A stretch of DNA of 64,000 bases from Streptomyces violaceusniger Tu 4113 (GCF_000147815.2 NC_015957.1:2232001-2296000), one strand, 5' to 3'. Positions 35,688 to 44,976 are shown, counted from the first letter of the stretch. The notes: generated by a model not told the origin, from the letters alone. Made by a program: numbers and translations.

Positions 35688-36209
35688 TCAGCCGGCGCTG
35701 TCGGACTTGGTGGCGAGCGAGAGCCGGCACTTCTTCGCGGTGTGGGAGCTGTCCGCCTTGAGCCCGGTGACCTTGATGGTCTTGTCGGCGCCGCCCGCCA
35801 CGGCCGCGTCGGACTCCACCCCGGTGGTCACGGCCTTGCCGGAGCTGTCGACGAAGCCGACCAGCAGCGAGTAGTAGGCCGTGCTGGAGCCGGAGTTGCT
35901 GATCTTCACATTGGCGTAGGGCTTGCCGTCCGAACCCCATCCGCACGTTCCCATCTTGGCGTCCGGGGTGATCAGGCCGGAGCCGCCGGTGGGGGAGTCC
36001 GACGGCTCGTCATACGGGTCGTCGGTGGGCTCCTCGGTCGGCGCCTGGGTGGGCTCCACCGGCAGTTGGGCCATGCCCTTGCCTATCGCCGCGCCGCCCT
36101 TGCTGTCCCCGGCGGACGAGCCCCCTTTGCCGGAGCCGCACCCCGCGGTGATCGCGAGTGTCGCGGTCACGACAATGCTGGTGGCGAGGGTGAGCTGCTT
36201 CCGGGACAC
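35688..36209 (-). CDS. Small secreted lipoprotein of unknown function
   Basis: A 173-residue lipoprotein. GTG 36209 follows AAAGGCGG; the signal sequence VSRKQLTLATSIVVTATLAI ends in the lipobox ITAGC. The mature part starts with a Gly/Ser linker and an acidic Pro/Thr/Glu/Asp-rich stretch (EPTQAPTEEPTDDPYDEPSD), then a beta-sheet domain of about 90 residues with two Cys (GTCGWG, KKCRLS) that probably form a disulfide. The fold resembles FxLYD/DUF4352-like extracellular domains. It lies between the GH92 gene and ngcE but is transcribed away from ngcE. No specific function can be given. Confidence 0.75.
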   Translation of the reverse strand: MSRKQLTLATSIVVTATLAITAGCGSGKGGSSAGDSKGGAAIGKGMAQLPVEPTQAPTEEPTDDPYDEPSDSPTGGSGLITPDAKMGTCGWGSDGKPYANVKISNSGSSTAYYSLLVGFVDSSGKAVTTGVESDAAVAGGADKTIKVTGLKADSSHTAKKCRLSLATKSDSAG

Positions 36210-36341
36210 GGGAACCGCCTTTCGGGGAGCGCGCACGGCGGCGTGCCGCACGGACTGTCCCCACCTACGGTATGTCGGGCAGGTCTCAACTCGGGAAAGA
36301 CTGATACCCGATGACCTCTCGATCTTGCCCATATGAGGCCC

Positions 36342-36357
36342 AGTGGACTATACCTGT
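36342..36357. promoter_or_regulatory. DasR-responsive element (dre) candidate before ngcE
   Basis: AGTGGACTATACCTGT matches the DasR consensus A(C/G)TGGTCTAGACCA(C/G)T at 13 of 16 positions. It lies about 195 bp upstream of ngcE and about 135 bp upstream of the divergent lipoprotein gene. DasR is the GlcNAc-responsive GntR regulator of Streptomyces. The rest of 36210-36552 shows nothing else definite. Confidence 0.6.
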
Positions 36358-36552
36358 CGCCCCAGGGGGGAAGGCCGCACCGCGGCCCATATCGGAGGGG
36401 CCTCGGCGGGTCCTCCGCACTCCCCGGCGCACACCCAGCAATACTCCGCTTGACGCTTCAACTGACCCGCGGTGTCGGGCCCCTCGCCGGAGGCGAGTAT
36501 GTACGGGAAACCGTTACACCGCCTGAGTCCTGACGAAGGCGAGGACTTGAGC

Positions 36553-37989
36553 ATGGGATCCACCTCAGATGTCGGCCGTCGCGATCTGATCAAGCGCTCG
36601 GCGGCGCTCGGATTGATCTCCGTGCCCGCGATGAGCGCGCTGTCCGCCTGTGCCAGTGGCGGTGACGACGCCGCCAAGAAGGTCGACAAGGGCAAGAAGA
36701 GCGCCAAGAACCCGCTCGCCGTCAATGAGGGCGCCGCGCTCGACGTCGTCATCTTCGACGGCGGCTTCGGGCAGCAGTACGCCAAGGACGCCGAGGCGGA
36801 GTACGCCGCGGCCTTCCCGAAGACCAAGGGCAAGGTCAAGCACGCGGCCACCCAGAAGATCCAGACCGTGCTCCAGCCGCGCTTCAACGGCGGCACCCCG
36901 CCGGACCTCGTCGACAACTCCGGCGCCGAGCAGATGGACATGGGCACCCTGGTCGGGAAGAACCAGCTCACCGACCTCACCCCGCTGCTGGACGCGCCCT
37001 CCCTCGACGACCCGAACAAGACGGTGCGCGAGACCCTGCGCCCCGGTGTCGTGGAGATGGGCCAGTTCGACGGCAAGCCGGTGTGGATCCTCTACTACGC
37101 CTACACCGTCTACGGCGTCTGGTACTCCAAGAGCAATCTCGCCAAGCTCGACATGGAGTACCCCGAGACCTGGGACGACATGCTCAAGGTCTGCGAGGCG
37201 GCGAAGAAGAAGGGGATCGCGGGCTGGACCTACCCCGGCAAGTTCCCCTACTACCTGCCGTTCAGCCTCTACCCCTTCATCGCCAAGATCGGCGGCCGGG
37301 ACGTCCTGGACTCGATCGACAACCTGGAGCCGAACGCCTGGAAGCACCCGGCCGTCAAGGCCGCCTTCGAGGCGTACTACGAGCTCTACAAGAAGGGCTA
37401 CATCCTCAAGGGCACCCCCGGCCTCAGCCACATCGAGTCCCAGACCGCGTGGAACCAGGGCAAGGCGCTGTTCATCCCCAACGGCTCCTGGGTGGAGAAC
37501 GAGGCGAAGAAGACCACGCCGAAGGACTTCCAGATGGCGGTGGCCGCGCCCTCCAGCCTGGACAAGAGCGACAAGCTGCCGTTCGGCACCCTGTGGGCCT
37601 CCGGCGGTGAGCCCTTCATCGTCCCGAAGTCGGCCAAGAACCCCCAGGGCGGCATGGAGCTGCTGCGGATCATGCTCGGTGAGAAGTCCACCAAGAACTT
37701 CGTCAAGCAGGTCTCCTCGCTCTCCTCCCTCAACGGCGGCACCGAGGGCCTCAGCCTGCCGCCGGGCCTGGCGTCGGCGCAGGAGGCGCTGACCAAGGCG
37801 GGCAAGAACGTGGTCAACCCGCGGCTCCAGGACTGGTACGTGACGCTGCAGAAGCAGCAGATCGGCGTCGGCGCGCTCGGCGAGATGATGGCGGGCCGGA
37901 TGACCCCCGCCGAGACGATCAAGAAGTGCCAGAAGTTCGCCGATGAAACGGCCAAGGACGACGCCGTCAAGAAGTACAAGCACGTCTGA
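36553..37989 (+). CDS. ngcE: NgcE-type GlcNAc/chitobiose-binding lipoprotein
   Basis: A 478-residue ABC solute-binding lipoprotein. The N-terminus MGSTSDVGRRDLIKRSAALG has a twin-arginine signal and lipobox LSAC (30-33), a combination characteristic of the NgcE family, which binds N-acetylglucosamine and N,N-diacetylchitobiose. The mature part is a type-1 periplasmic binding fold of normal length. ATG 36553 follows GAGGA by nine bases; the frame opens earlier at 36472 without support. It is first gene of ngcEFG, with a DasR-like site upstream, so chitin-derived sugars probably induce it. No ATPase gene is nearby; such systems share MsiK. Confidence 0.88.
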   Translation: MGSTSDVGRRDLIKRSAALGLISVPAMSALSACASGGDDAAKKVDKGKKSAKNPLAVNEGAALDVVIFDGGFGQQYAKDAEAEYAAAFPKTKGKVKHAATQKIQTVLQPRFNGGTPPDLVDNSGAEQMDMGTLVGKNQLTDLTPLLDAPSLDDPNKTVRETLRPGVVEMGQFDGKPVWILYYAYTVYGVWYSKSNLAKLDMEYPETWDDMLKVCEAAKKKGIAGWTYPGKFPYYLPFSLYPFIAKIGGRDVLDSIDNLEPNAWKHPAVKAAFEAYYELYKKGYILKGTPGLSHIESQTAWNQGKALFIPNGSWVENEAKKTTPKDFQMAVAAPSSLDKSDKLPFGTLWASGGEPFIVPKSAKNPQGGMELLRIMLGEKSTKNFVKQVSSLSSLNGGTEGLSLPPGLASAQEALTKAGKNVVNPRLQDWYVTLQKQQIGVGALGEMMAGRMTPAETIKKCQKFADETAKDDAVKKYKHV

Positions 37990-38047
37990 TGCGGCTCCAC
38001 GCGTCGCCGGCGGCATTATCCGTAGGGGAAGACCGAGGTCGGTAGAA

Positions 38048-38965
38048 ATGCAGCATGGGAAGTACCGGTTCATCGCGGGGTTCCTGGCCCTGCCGGTGAT
38101 CCTTTACGCGGTCTTCGTGATCTCGCCGTTCGTCCAGGCCATCTACTACTCCTTCACGGACTGGACCGGGCTGAGCTCCGACTACAAGATGGTCGGGTTC
38201 AAGAACTACAACTGGCTGCTGCATGACGACCTCTTCTGGAAAGCGGTCGGACACAATGTCGTGCTGCTGCTGGTGGTGCCGCTGGTGACGCTCGGCCTCG
38301 GGCTCTTTTTCGCCTTCATGCTCAATGTGGGCGGCCGAGGGAGGAAGAACTCGGCGATCTCCGGGGTGAGCGGGTCGAGCCTGTACAAGGTGATCTATTT
38401 CTTTCCGCAGGTGCTGTCGATCGCGATCGTCGCCCTGCTGTTCCAGTTCACCTACAACCCGCGCAACGGGGCGATCAACGCCTTCCTCGGCGGAATCGGC
38501 CTGGATTCGCTCCAGCAGGGCTGGCTGTCCGATCCGAAGCTGGCGCTGTGGTGCCTGATGGCGGTGATGGTCTGGAGCAACGTCGGCTTCTACGTCGTCC
38601 TCTTCTCCGCCGGGATGAGCTCCATCCCGAGGGACTTCTACGAGGCGGCGCTGCTCGACGGGGCCAACCGGATCAAGACCTTCTTCAAGATCACCCTGCC
38701 GCTGCTGTGGGACACGGTCCAGACCGGCTGGATCTATATGGGCATCATCGCGCTCGACGCGTTCGCCGTGGTGCAGATCATGACCGTGGGGCCGGGCGGC
38801 CCCGCCGACTCCACGCAGGTCATGGGCTACTACGTCTACACCAAGACCTTCCACGACGGGCAGGCCGGACGGGCCACCACGATCGGCGTCGCGATGCTCA
38901 TCGTCACCCTGATCTTCGCGGTCATCGTGACCAGGCTCGGCCGGCGCGAGCGGCTGGAGTACTGA
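38048..38965 (+). CDS. ngcF: NgcF-type sugar ABC transporter permease
   Basis: A 305-residue MalF-like inner membrane permease with six predicted helices. It begins MQHGKYRFIAGFLALPVIL, and the cytoplasmic EAA loop is EAALLDGANRIKTFFKITLP (about 196-215), which contacts the ATPase. ATG 38048 is preferred; the frame extends into the 3' end of ngcE, 58 bp upstream. It pairs with the MalG-like protein encoded 61 bp downstream. Confidence 0.9.
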   Translation: MQHGKYRFIAGFLALPVILYAVFVISPFVQAIYYSFTDWTGLSSDYKMVGFKNYNWLLHDDLFWKAVGHNVVLLLVVPLVTLGLGLFFAFMLNVGGRGRKNSAISGVSGSSLYKVIYFFPQVLSIAIVALLFQFTYNPRNGAINAFLGGIGLDSLQQGWLSDPKLALWCLMAVMVWSNVGFYVVLFSAGMSSIPRDFYEAALLDGANRIKTFFKITLPLLWDTVQTGWIYMGIIALDAFAVVQIMTVGPGGPADSTQVMGYYVYTKTFHDGQAGRATTIGVAMLIVTLIFAVIVTRLGRRERLEY

Positions 38966-39026
38966 TGCCGATCACACCGACCGCACCCGGCCACCGCCGC
39001 CCGACCGCCGATCTGGGGGTACCACA

Positions 39027-39974
39027 GTGACCTCGCACGCAGAGCCCTCGGAACTCCCGGGCGTCACCAAGGAGGACGAGGCGCCGCCCGCCGGGCCCGT
39101 CCGCAAGCAGCCGCCGCCGGGCTTCACCCCCGAGGGCCGGGTCGGCAGCGAGGGCAAGGTCCTCAACGTCTTCTCGCACGGCATTCTGGTGGTCTGGGGG
39201 CTGCTCGTCACCCTGCCGCTGCTGTGGGCGGTGATGAGCTCCCTCAAGACCGACAAGCAGATCTTCACCTCGCCCTGGGGCCTGCCCTCCGCCCTGCACT
39301 TCGACAACTGGACCCGGGCCTGGAGCAAGTCGAACATCGGCGACTTCTTCCTCAATACGATCCTGGTCGTGGGCTGCTCCCTGATCGGGACGATGCTGCT
39401 GGGCTCGATGGCGGCATACATCCTGGCTCGCTTTGAATTCCCGGGAAAGCGATTCATCTATTTCATGTTCGTCGGCGGGATGAGTTTTCCCATCATCCTG
39501 GCGCTGGTGCCGCTGTTCTTCGTGATGAAGAACATGAGCCTGCTCAACACCTTCCATGGGCTCATTCTGGTCTATATCGCCTATTCGCTGCCGTTCACGG
39601 TCTTCTTCCTCACCTCGTTCTTCAAGACGCTGCCGTCCTCGGTCGCGGAGGCGGCTCTGATCGACGGGGCGTCCCATACCCGTACGTTCTTCCAGGTCAT
39701 GCTGCCGATGGCGAAGCCCGGCCTGATCAGCGTCGGGATCTTCAACTTCCTCGGCCAGTGGAACCAGTACATGCTGCCCACGGTGCTCAACACCGATGAG
39801 GACAAGCGGGTGCTCACCCAGGGTCTTGTGCAGCTCGCGGCCAGCCAGCAGTACAAGGGCGACTGGTCCGCGCTTTTCGCCGGTCTGGTGCTGGCGATGC
39901 TTCCGGTGCTCGGCGTCTATATCCTCTTCCAGCGGCAGGTCCAGGCGGGCCTGACTGCCGGCGCGCTCAAATAG
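39027..39974 (+). CDS. ngcG: NgcG-type sugar ABC transporter permease
   Basis: A 315-residue MalG-like permease. After a hydrophilic Pro-rich N-terminal tail (about 45 residues) come six hydrophobic segments and the EAA loop AEAALIDGASHTRTFFQVML. GTG 39027 follows GGGGG at about seven bases. It is the last gene of ngcEFG; a 20-bp-stem terminator follows at 39996. Confidence 0.9.
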   Translation: MTSHAEPSELPGVTKEDEAPPAGPVRKQPPPGFTPEGRVGSEGKVLNVFSHGILVVWGLLVTLPLLWAVMSSLKTDKQIFTSPWGLPSALHFDNWTRAWSKSNIGDFFLNTILVVGCSLIGTMLLGSMAAYILARFEFPGKRFIYFMFVGGMSFPIILALVPLFFVMKNMSLLNTFHGLILVYIAYSLPFTVFFLTSFFKTLPSSVAEAALIDGASHTRTFFQVMLPMAKPGLISVGIFNFLGQWNQYMLPTVLNTDEDKRVLTQGLVQLAASQQYKGDWSALFAGLVLAMLPVLGVYILFQRQVQAGLTAGALK

Positions 39975-39995
39975 GGGCGGCCGGAGAACGCTATT

Positions 39996-40040
39996 CACGG
40001 CCCCCGTCCTTTCCGCCGCACGGAAAGGACGGGGGCCGTG
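39996..40040. terminator. Very strong terminator after ngcG
   Basis: A perfect 20-bp stem, arms 39996-40015 and 40021-40040, 5-base loop. It separates ngcEFG from the ROK gene. Confidence 0.95.
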
Positions 40041-40213
40041 TGCTGTGGGCTGCTCAGAAGGTGCCGCCGGGCGTCCCGCGGCGGTCAGGGACTTGACGTG
40101 GGACAACCGTGGCGGCTCAGCTTAGAGTTCACATGTTGGAGACACCGCTGGGCCTCACTGTTGCGGCCCGGCCGGCGGAGCGGCCGTCGTGCCGTCCGCG
40201 AAGGCGGGAGTGG

Positions 40214-41419
40214 ATGGGCGTGGAGACTCCGGGATCGCAGTCGTCGCTGCACCGGGCCAATCTCGAGCGGGTGGTCCGTGCGGTGCGGATTGCGGGCTCG
40301 CTGACCCAGGCGGAGATCGCCCGGTCCACCGGGCTGTCCGCCGCCACCGTCTCCAACATCGTGCGTGAGCTCAAGGACGGCGGAACGGTCGAGGTCACCC
40401 CCACCTCGGCGGGCGGCCGCCGGGCGCGCAGCGTCTCGCTCAGCGGCGACGCGGGCATCGTCGTAGGGGTGGATTTCGGCCATACACATCTGCGCGTCGC
40501 CATCGGCAACCTCGCCCATCAGGTGCTGGCCGAGGAGGCCGAGCCGCTGGATGTGGACGCCTCCTCCGCACAGGGGCTGGACCGGGCGGAGCAACTGGTC
40601 AGCAGGTTGATCACGGCCAGCGGGCTCAGCCAGGACAAGGTGGTCGGCGTCGGCCTCGGGGTGCCCGCCCCGATCGATGTGGAGACCGGCACGCTGGGCT
40701 CGACCGCGATCCTGCCGGGCTGGGCGGGCACCAATCCGCGCGATGACCTGGCGCAGCGGCTCGGGGTGCCGGTGCATGTGGACAACGACGCCAACCTCGG
40801 TGCGCTCGGCGAGCTGGTCTGGGGCTCCGGCCGCGGGGTCGCCGACCTCGCGTACATCAAGGTCGCCGACGGTGTCGGCGCGGGGCTGGTGATCAGCGGG
40901 AATATCTACCGCGGCCCCGGCGGTACGGCGGGCGAGATCGGCCATATCACCCTCGACGAGTCGGGCCCGGTGTGCCGCTGCGGCAACCGCGGCTGTCTGG
41001 AGACCTTCACCGCGGCCCGCTATGTGCTGCCGCTGCTGCAATCCAGCCATGGCGCGGATCTCACCGTGGAGCGCATGGTGCAGTTGGCCCGCGAGGGCGA
41101 CCCCGGCTGCCGGCGGGTGATCGGGGATGTCGGCCGGCACATCGGCAGCGGAGTGGCCAACCTCTGCAATCTGATCAATCCGAGCCGGATGGTGCTGGGC
41201 GGTCAGCTCGCCGAGGCGGGGGAGCTGGTGCTGGGCCCGATCCGGGAGTCGGTCGCGCGGTACGCGATCCCCAGCGCGGCCCATCAGCTCTCGGTGATGC
41301 CCGGGGCGCTCGGCGGCCGGGCCGAGGTGCTGGGCGCGCTGGCGCTGGTGCTCAGCGAGATGGGAGATTCGACGCTGCTGGACGGTGCGCTCTCGGCGGG
41401 GGCTCCGGCCCTCACCTGA
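40214..41419 (+). CDS. rok7B7: ROK family transcriptional regulator
   Basis: A 401-residue ROK repressor. N-terminal winged HTH: SLTQAEIARSTGLSAATVSN (about 27-46). Sugar-kinase-like ROK domain: phosphate loop VGVDFGHTHLRVAIG (about 82-96), and the zinc/sugar signature GEIGHITLDESG followed by CRCGNRGCLET (about 240-267). It lies between ngcEFG and xylFGH exactly like S. coelicolor Rok7B7 (SCO6008), which, as I recall, represses xylFGH and affects carbon catabolite repression and antibiotic production. I start at ATG 40214, giving 401 residues, close to the relative; ATG 40133 would add 27 residues. Its own promoter is not obvious. Confidence 0.9.
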   Translation: MGVETPGSQSSLHRANLERVVRAVRIAGSLTQAEIARSTGLSAATVSNIVRELKDGGTVEVTPTSAGGRRARSVSLSGDAGIVVGVDFGHTHLRVAIGNLAHQVLAEEAEPLDVDASSAQGLDRAEQLVSRLITASGLSQDKVVGVGLGVPAPIDVETGTLGSTAILPGWAGTNPRDDLAQRLGVPVHVDNDANLGALGELVWGSGRGVADLAYIKVADGVGAGLVISGNIYRGPGGTAGEIGHITLDESGPVCRCGNRGCLETFTAARYVLPLLQSSHGADLTVERMVQLAREGDPGCRRVIGDVGRHIGSGVANLCNLINPSRMVLGGQLAEAGELVLGPIRESVARYAIPSAAHQLSVMPGALGGRAEVLGALALVLSEMGDSTLLDGALSAGAPALT

Positions 41420-41513
41420 CCGCCGGATCGCGGCCGTTGGATCCGGTCTCACCTGAGCGGCTTTGTCCGGTCACGCTCCGTCTATCCGGCCTGTCCGGCT
41501 GCGTTCACTCAGA

Positions 41514-41542
41514 TAACGAATGGCACCGTTGCCATCTCGTTA
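41514..41542. promoter_or_regulatory. Nested palindromic operator upstream of xylF
   Basis: TAACGA-ATGGCA-CCGT-TGCCAT-C-TCGTTA: two nested perfect 6-bp arm pairs with one extra base. It lies about 95 bp upstream of xylF and just before TTGACG/TTGACT promoter-like hexamers. It is the best candidate for the ROK regulator binding site. Confidence 0.6.
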
Positions 41543-41635
41543 AGGATTTACTTCTTGACGCCATGCGGGCGGCCGAGTTGACTTCCAGCCACCTCGGCCG
41601 CAATGACGCGGCCTCGTCAGGGAGGTCACCCCCAA

Positions 41636-42736
41636 ATGAACGCAACGATGCGTCGCGTCGCTCTCGCTGCTTCTGTCGTGTCGATGACCGTAGCCCTCGC
41701 CGCCTGTGGTTCGGCGAAGGAGGCCGACAGCGGCAAGAAGGACGAGAAGAAGAAGACCGGTCCGCTCACGATCGGGCTCTTGCTGCCCGAGGACCAGACG
41801 GCCAGATACGAGAACTTCGACCGGCCATACCTCACCAAGAAGGTCAAGGCGCTCTGCGCGGAGTGCAAGATCCTTTACGTCAACGCCAAGTCGGATACGT
41901 CGGTTCAGCAGCAGCAGGTCGACTCGATGATCACCAAGAAGGTCGACGCGATCATCCTCGACTCGGTGGACTCCAAGTCCATAGCCTCCTCGGTCAGGAA
42001 GGCCGACGAGGACGGGATCCCCGTCGTCGCCTACGACCGGCTGGCCGAGGGCCCGGTCTCCGCGTACACCTCGTTCGACAACGAGACGGTCGGCAAGGTC
42101 CAGGGCCAGGCGCTGCTCGAGGCGCTGGGCGACAAGGCCAAGAGCGGCAAGGTCGTGATGCTCAACGGCTGGGAGGCCGACCCCAACGCCGCCCTGTTCA
42201 AGAAGGGCGCGATGTCCGTCCTCAAGGGCAAGGTGAACGTCGGCAAGTCGTACGACATCGACCGCTGGCTCGCGGACAAAGCCAACGAGGCCATGACGGG
42301 CGCCATCTCCTCCCTCGGCAAGAAGAACATCGTCGGCGTCTACTCGGCCAACGACAGCATGGCGGGCGGCGCGATCACCGCGCTCAAGAGCGGCGGCTTC
42401 AACCCGCTGCCCCCGGTCACCGGCCAGGACGCCGAACTCGAGGGTGTGCGCCGGGTCGTCACCGGTGAGCAGTACATGAGCGTCTACAAGTCCTACCTGG
42501 ACGAGGCCGCCGCCGCCGCGGAGATGGCCATCGCGCTCGGCCGCGGCGAGAAGGTCAACGAGTCCAACACGGTCGACAGCCCGACCACCAAGCACATCCC
42601 GGCGACGCTGATCACCCCGATCTCGCTGACCAAGAAGAACATCAAGGACACCGTCGTCAAGGACGGGAACTACACGGTCGCCCAGATCTGCACCGCCAAG
42701 TACAAGGCGGCGTGCGACGCGGCCGGTCTGAAGTAG
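41636..42736 (+). CDS. xylF: Xylose-type ABC transporter binding lipoprotein
   Basis: A 366-residue solute-binding lipoprotein of the ribose/xylose (LacI-like, periplasmic binding type 1) group. Signal peptide at 1-24 with lipobox LAAC. The mature protein carries the family pattern PLTIGLLLPEDQTARYENFD, then KKVDAIILDSVDS and PVVAYDRLAEGPVSAYTSFDN, typical of XylF. ATG 41636 follows AGGGAGG by ten bases. It heads the xylFGH operon; a hairpin after it may raise its level over xylGH. Repression by Rok7B7 is expected from the S. coelicolor equivalent. Confidence 0.9.
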   Translation: MNATMRRVALAASVVSMTVALAACGSAKEADSGKKDEKKKTGPLTIGLLLPEDQTARYENFDRPYLTKKVKALCAECKILYVNAKSDTSVQQQQVDSMITKKVDAIILDSVDSKSIASSVRKADEDGIPVVAYDRLAEGPVSAYTSFDNETVGKVQGQALLEALGDKAKSGKVVMLNGWEADPNAALFKKGAMSVLKGKVNVGKSYDIDRWLADKANEAMTGAISSLGKKNIVGVYSANDSMAGGAITALKSGGFNPLPPVTGQDAELEGVRRVVTGEQYMSVYKSYLDEAAAAAEMAIALGRGEKVNESNTVDSPTTKHIPATLITPISLTKKNIKDTVVKDGNYTVAQICTAKYKAACDAAGLK

Positions 42737-42743
42737 CGGCGCG

Positions 42744-42770
42744 GGGCCGTCCGTCCTCCGCGGACGGCCC
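42744..42770 (+). other. Intercistronic hairpin between xylF and xylG
   Basis: A perfect 10-bp stem, GGGCCGTCCG (42744-42753) and CGGACGGCCC (42761-42770), 7-base loop, directly after the xylF stop. It is probably a partial terminator or 3' stabiliser that gives more binding protein than transporter. Confidence 0.65.
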
Positions 42771-42866
42771 GCCCGCCCCCTGACACACCCCCCAACCGAG
42801 GGGAGAGCGCGCTCTCCCCTCCGTCACACAGCAGGGATCTCCCTGCCCGGAACGGAGCTGGCCATC

Positions 42867-43646
42867 GTGCCGAACGGACCCGTGTTGGCGTTGCGCGGGA
42901 TCTCCAAGCGGTTCGGCGCCGTCCAGGCGCTCACCGACATCGATCTGGAGGTCCACGCCGGTGAAGTCGTCGCCCTGGTGGGCGACAACGGCGCCGGCAA
43001 GTCGACCCTCGTCAAGTCCATCGCCGGAGTCGGCCCCGCCGACGAAGGCGTCATCGAGTGGCAGGGCAAGTCCGTCCAGGTCACCCGGCCGCACGACGCC
43101 CAGGAGCTGGGCATCGCGACCGTCTACCAGGACCTCGCCCTCTGCGACAACATCGACGTCGTCGGCAACCTCTTCCTCGGCCGCGAGATCCTGCGCGCCG
43201 GGGTGCTCGACGAGGTCGAGATGGAGCGGCGCTCCCGTGAGCTGCTGCAGACCCTGTCGATCCGCATCCCCAGTGTGCGGATCCCGATCGCCTCGCTCTC
43301 GGGTGGCCAGCGGCAGACCGTCGCCATCGCCCGTTCGATGCTCGGCGAGCCCAAGCTGGTGATCCTGGACGAGCCGACCGCCGCTCTCGGTGTCGAGCAG
43401 ACCGCGCAGGTCCTCGACCTGGTCGAGCGGCTGCGCGACCGCGGCCTCGCCGTCATCCTCATCAGCCACAACATGGCCGACGTCAAGGCCGTCGCGGACC
43501 GCGTCGCGGTGCTGCGGCTGGGCCGTAACAACGGCATCTTCGATGTGAAGACCACCTCTCAGGAAGAGATCATTTCCGCCATCACCGGCGCCACGGACAA
43601 CGCCGTGACCCGTCGCAAGGCGCGTAGCGGGGAGGTCGCGAAGTGA
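42867..43646 (+). CDS. xylG: Xylose ABC transporter ATPase
   Basis: A 259-residue ABC ATPase with Walker A GDNGAGKSTL (about 38-47), signature SGGQRQ (about 146-151), Walker B LVILDEPTAAL (about 166-176) and the switch His in ILISHN. It has a single ATPase domain, whereas E. coli XylG and RbsA have two fused copies (about 500 residues); two chains must therefore pair, as is common for Streptomyces XylG. The GTG start at 42867 is followed by an open frame without earlier good starts. It overlaps xylH by four bases (GTGA). Confidence 0.92.
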   Translation: MPNGPVLALRGISKRFGAVQALTDIDLEVHAGEVVALVGDNGAGKSTLVKSIAGVGPADEGVIEWQGKSVQVTRPHDAQELGIATVYQDLALCDNIDVVGNLFLGREILRAGVLDEVEMERRSRELLQTLSIRIPSVRIPIASLSGGQRQTVAIARSMLGEPKLVILDEPTAALGVEQTAQVLDLVERLRDRGLAVILISHNMADVKAVADRVAVLRLGRNNGIFDVKTTSQEEIISAITGATDNAVTRRKARSGEVAK

Positions 43647-44959
43647 CCACGAACGTCGACAAGAGCAACGGCGGCGCGTCGAACGGCGGCAACAAGGCGA
43701 GCGGCCCGGCCGACGTCAACCCCGTCGCCAAGGACGCGGTCACTGTCGTCGACCCCCGGCTGCTGGTCCGTCAGGAGGGGTTCAAGGGCTATCTGGCGGA
43801 GTTCGGCCGGAAGATGCGCAGCGGCGATCTGGGCGCGGTCCCGGTCATCGTCGGCATCGCCATCATCTGGGCGGTCTTCCAGTGGAAGGACAGCGCCTTC
43901 CTCTCGCCCAAGAACCTCTCCGACCTCTCCATCCTGCTCGGCGGCACCGGCATGATCTCGGTCGGGATCGTCTTCGTGCTGCTGCTCGGTGAGATCGATC
44001 TGTCCGTCGGCTCGCTCAGCGGTCTGGCCGCGGCCACTTTGGCGGTGCTCAACGTCAACGAGGGCGTGCCCGAGGGGATCGCGGTGCTCGCCGCGCTCGC
44101 CAGCGGCGCGGTGCTCGGCGCGCTGCACGGCTTCTTCTTCGCCAAGATAGGCGTCCCGGCCTTCGTGGTGACCTTGGCCGGTCTGCTGGCCTGGAACGGT
44201 CTGATGCTCCAGGTGCTCGGCACCACCGGCACCATCAGCATCGCGGACGACAGCTTCGTGCGGGATCTCACCGCCCACTACTTCAGCCAGCTCATCGCCG
44301 CGTACGGGGTGGCCGCGCTGGCGACGGCGGGCTTCTTCCTCGCCCAGTTCCTGGACAGCAGGCGCCGTAAGGCGGTCGGCGTGCCCTCGCGGCCGCTGAG
44401 CGAGATCCTGGTCCGCACCGGCGTGCTCGCGGTGATCGCCTTCACCGCGGCCTGGCGGCTGAACGAGTACAAGGGCCTGCCCCTCGCCCTGGTGATCTTC
44501 GTGGCGGTCCTGGTGATCCTCGACTTCGTGGTCCGGCGCACCGCCTACGGGCGCAAGGTGATCGCCCTGGGCGGCAGCGTCGAGGCCGCCCGCCGCGCGG
44601 GCATCAACGTCGTCGCGATCCGGATCTCGGTCTACTCGCTGGCCGGGCTGATGGCCGCCTTCGGCGGCATCATGATCGCCTCCCGGATCGGCTCCGCCAG
44701 CCAGCAGGCCGGCACCGGCAACCTGCTGATGGAGGCCATCGCGGCCGCGGTCATCGGCGGCACCAGCCTCTTCGGCGGCCGGGGCTCGGTCTGGTCGGCG
44801 CTGCTCGGCATGCTGGTCATCGGCTCGATCTCGTCGGGGATGAACCTGCTGGGCGTCGCGAACTCCGTCCAGTACATGATCACCGGTGGCGTGCTGCTGG
44901 CCGCCGTCGTCATCGACTCGGTGTCGCGCAGGACACAACGGTCCGCGGGTCGCGGCTGA
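43643..44959 (+). CDS. xylH: Xylose ABC transporter permease
   Basis: A 438-residue permease of the BPD_transp_2 (ribose/xylose) family with about ten or more hydrophobic segments, after a 65-residue hydrophilic N-terminus. Family motifs are EIDLSVGSLSGLAAA and the permease loop GSVEAARRAGINVVAIRISV. Its GTG start overlaps the xylG stop (GTGA), so translation is coupled. It is the last gene of the operon; a hairpin follows at 44977. Confidence 0.93.
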   Translation: MTTNVDKSNGGASNGGNKASGPADVNPVAKDAVTVVDPRLLVRQEGFKGYLAEFGRKMRSGDLGAVPVIVGIAIIWAVFQWKDSAFLSPKNLSDLSILLGGTGMISVGIVFVLLLGEIDLSVGSLSGLAAATLAVLNVNEGVPEGIAVLAALASGAVLGALHGFFFAKIGVPAFVVTLAGLLAWNGLMLQVLGTTGTISIADDSFVRDLTAHYFSQLIAAYGVAALATAGFFLAQFLDSRRRKAVGVPSRPLSEILVRTGVLAVIAFTAAWRLNEYKGLPLALVIFVAVLVILDFVVRRTAYGRKVIALGGSVEAARRAGINVVAIRISVYSLAGLMAAFGGIMIASRIGSASQQAGTGNLLMEAIAAAVIGGTSLFGGRGSVWSALLGMLVIGSISSGMNLLGVANSVQYMITGGVLLAAVVIDSVSRRTQRSAGRG

Positions 44960-44976
44960 CCCGCACGTCTCACCCG

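Noticed and set aside
40109..40213. Longer N-terminus for the ROK regulator (GTG 40109 or ATG 40133)
   Set aside because: The extension is Arg/Pro-rich and unlike the ROK family; ATG 40214 gives a length near the known relative.
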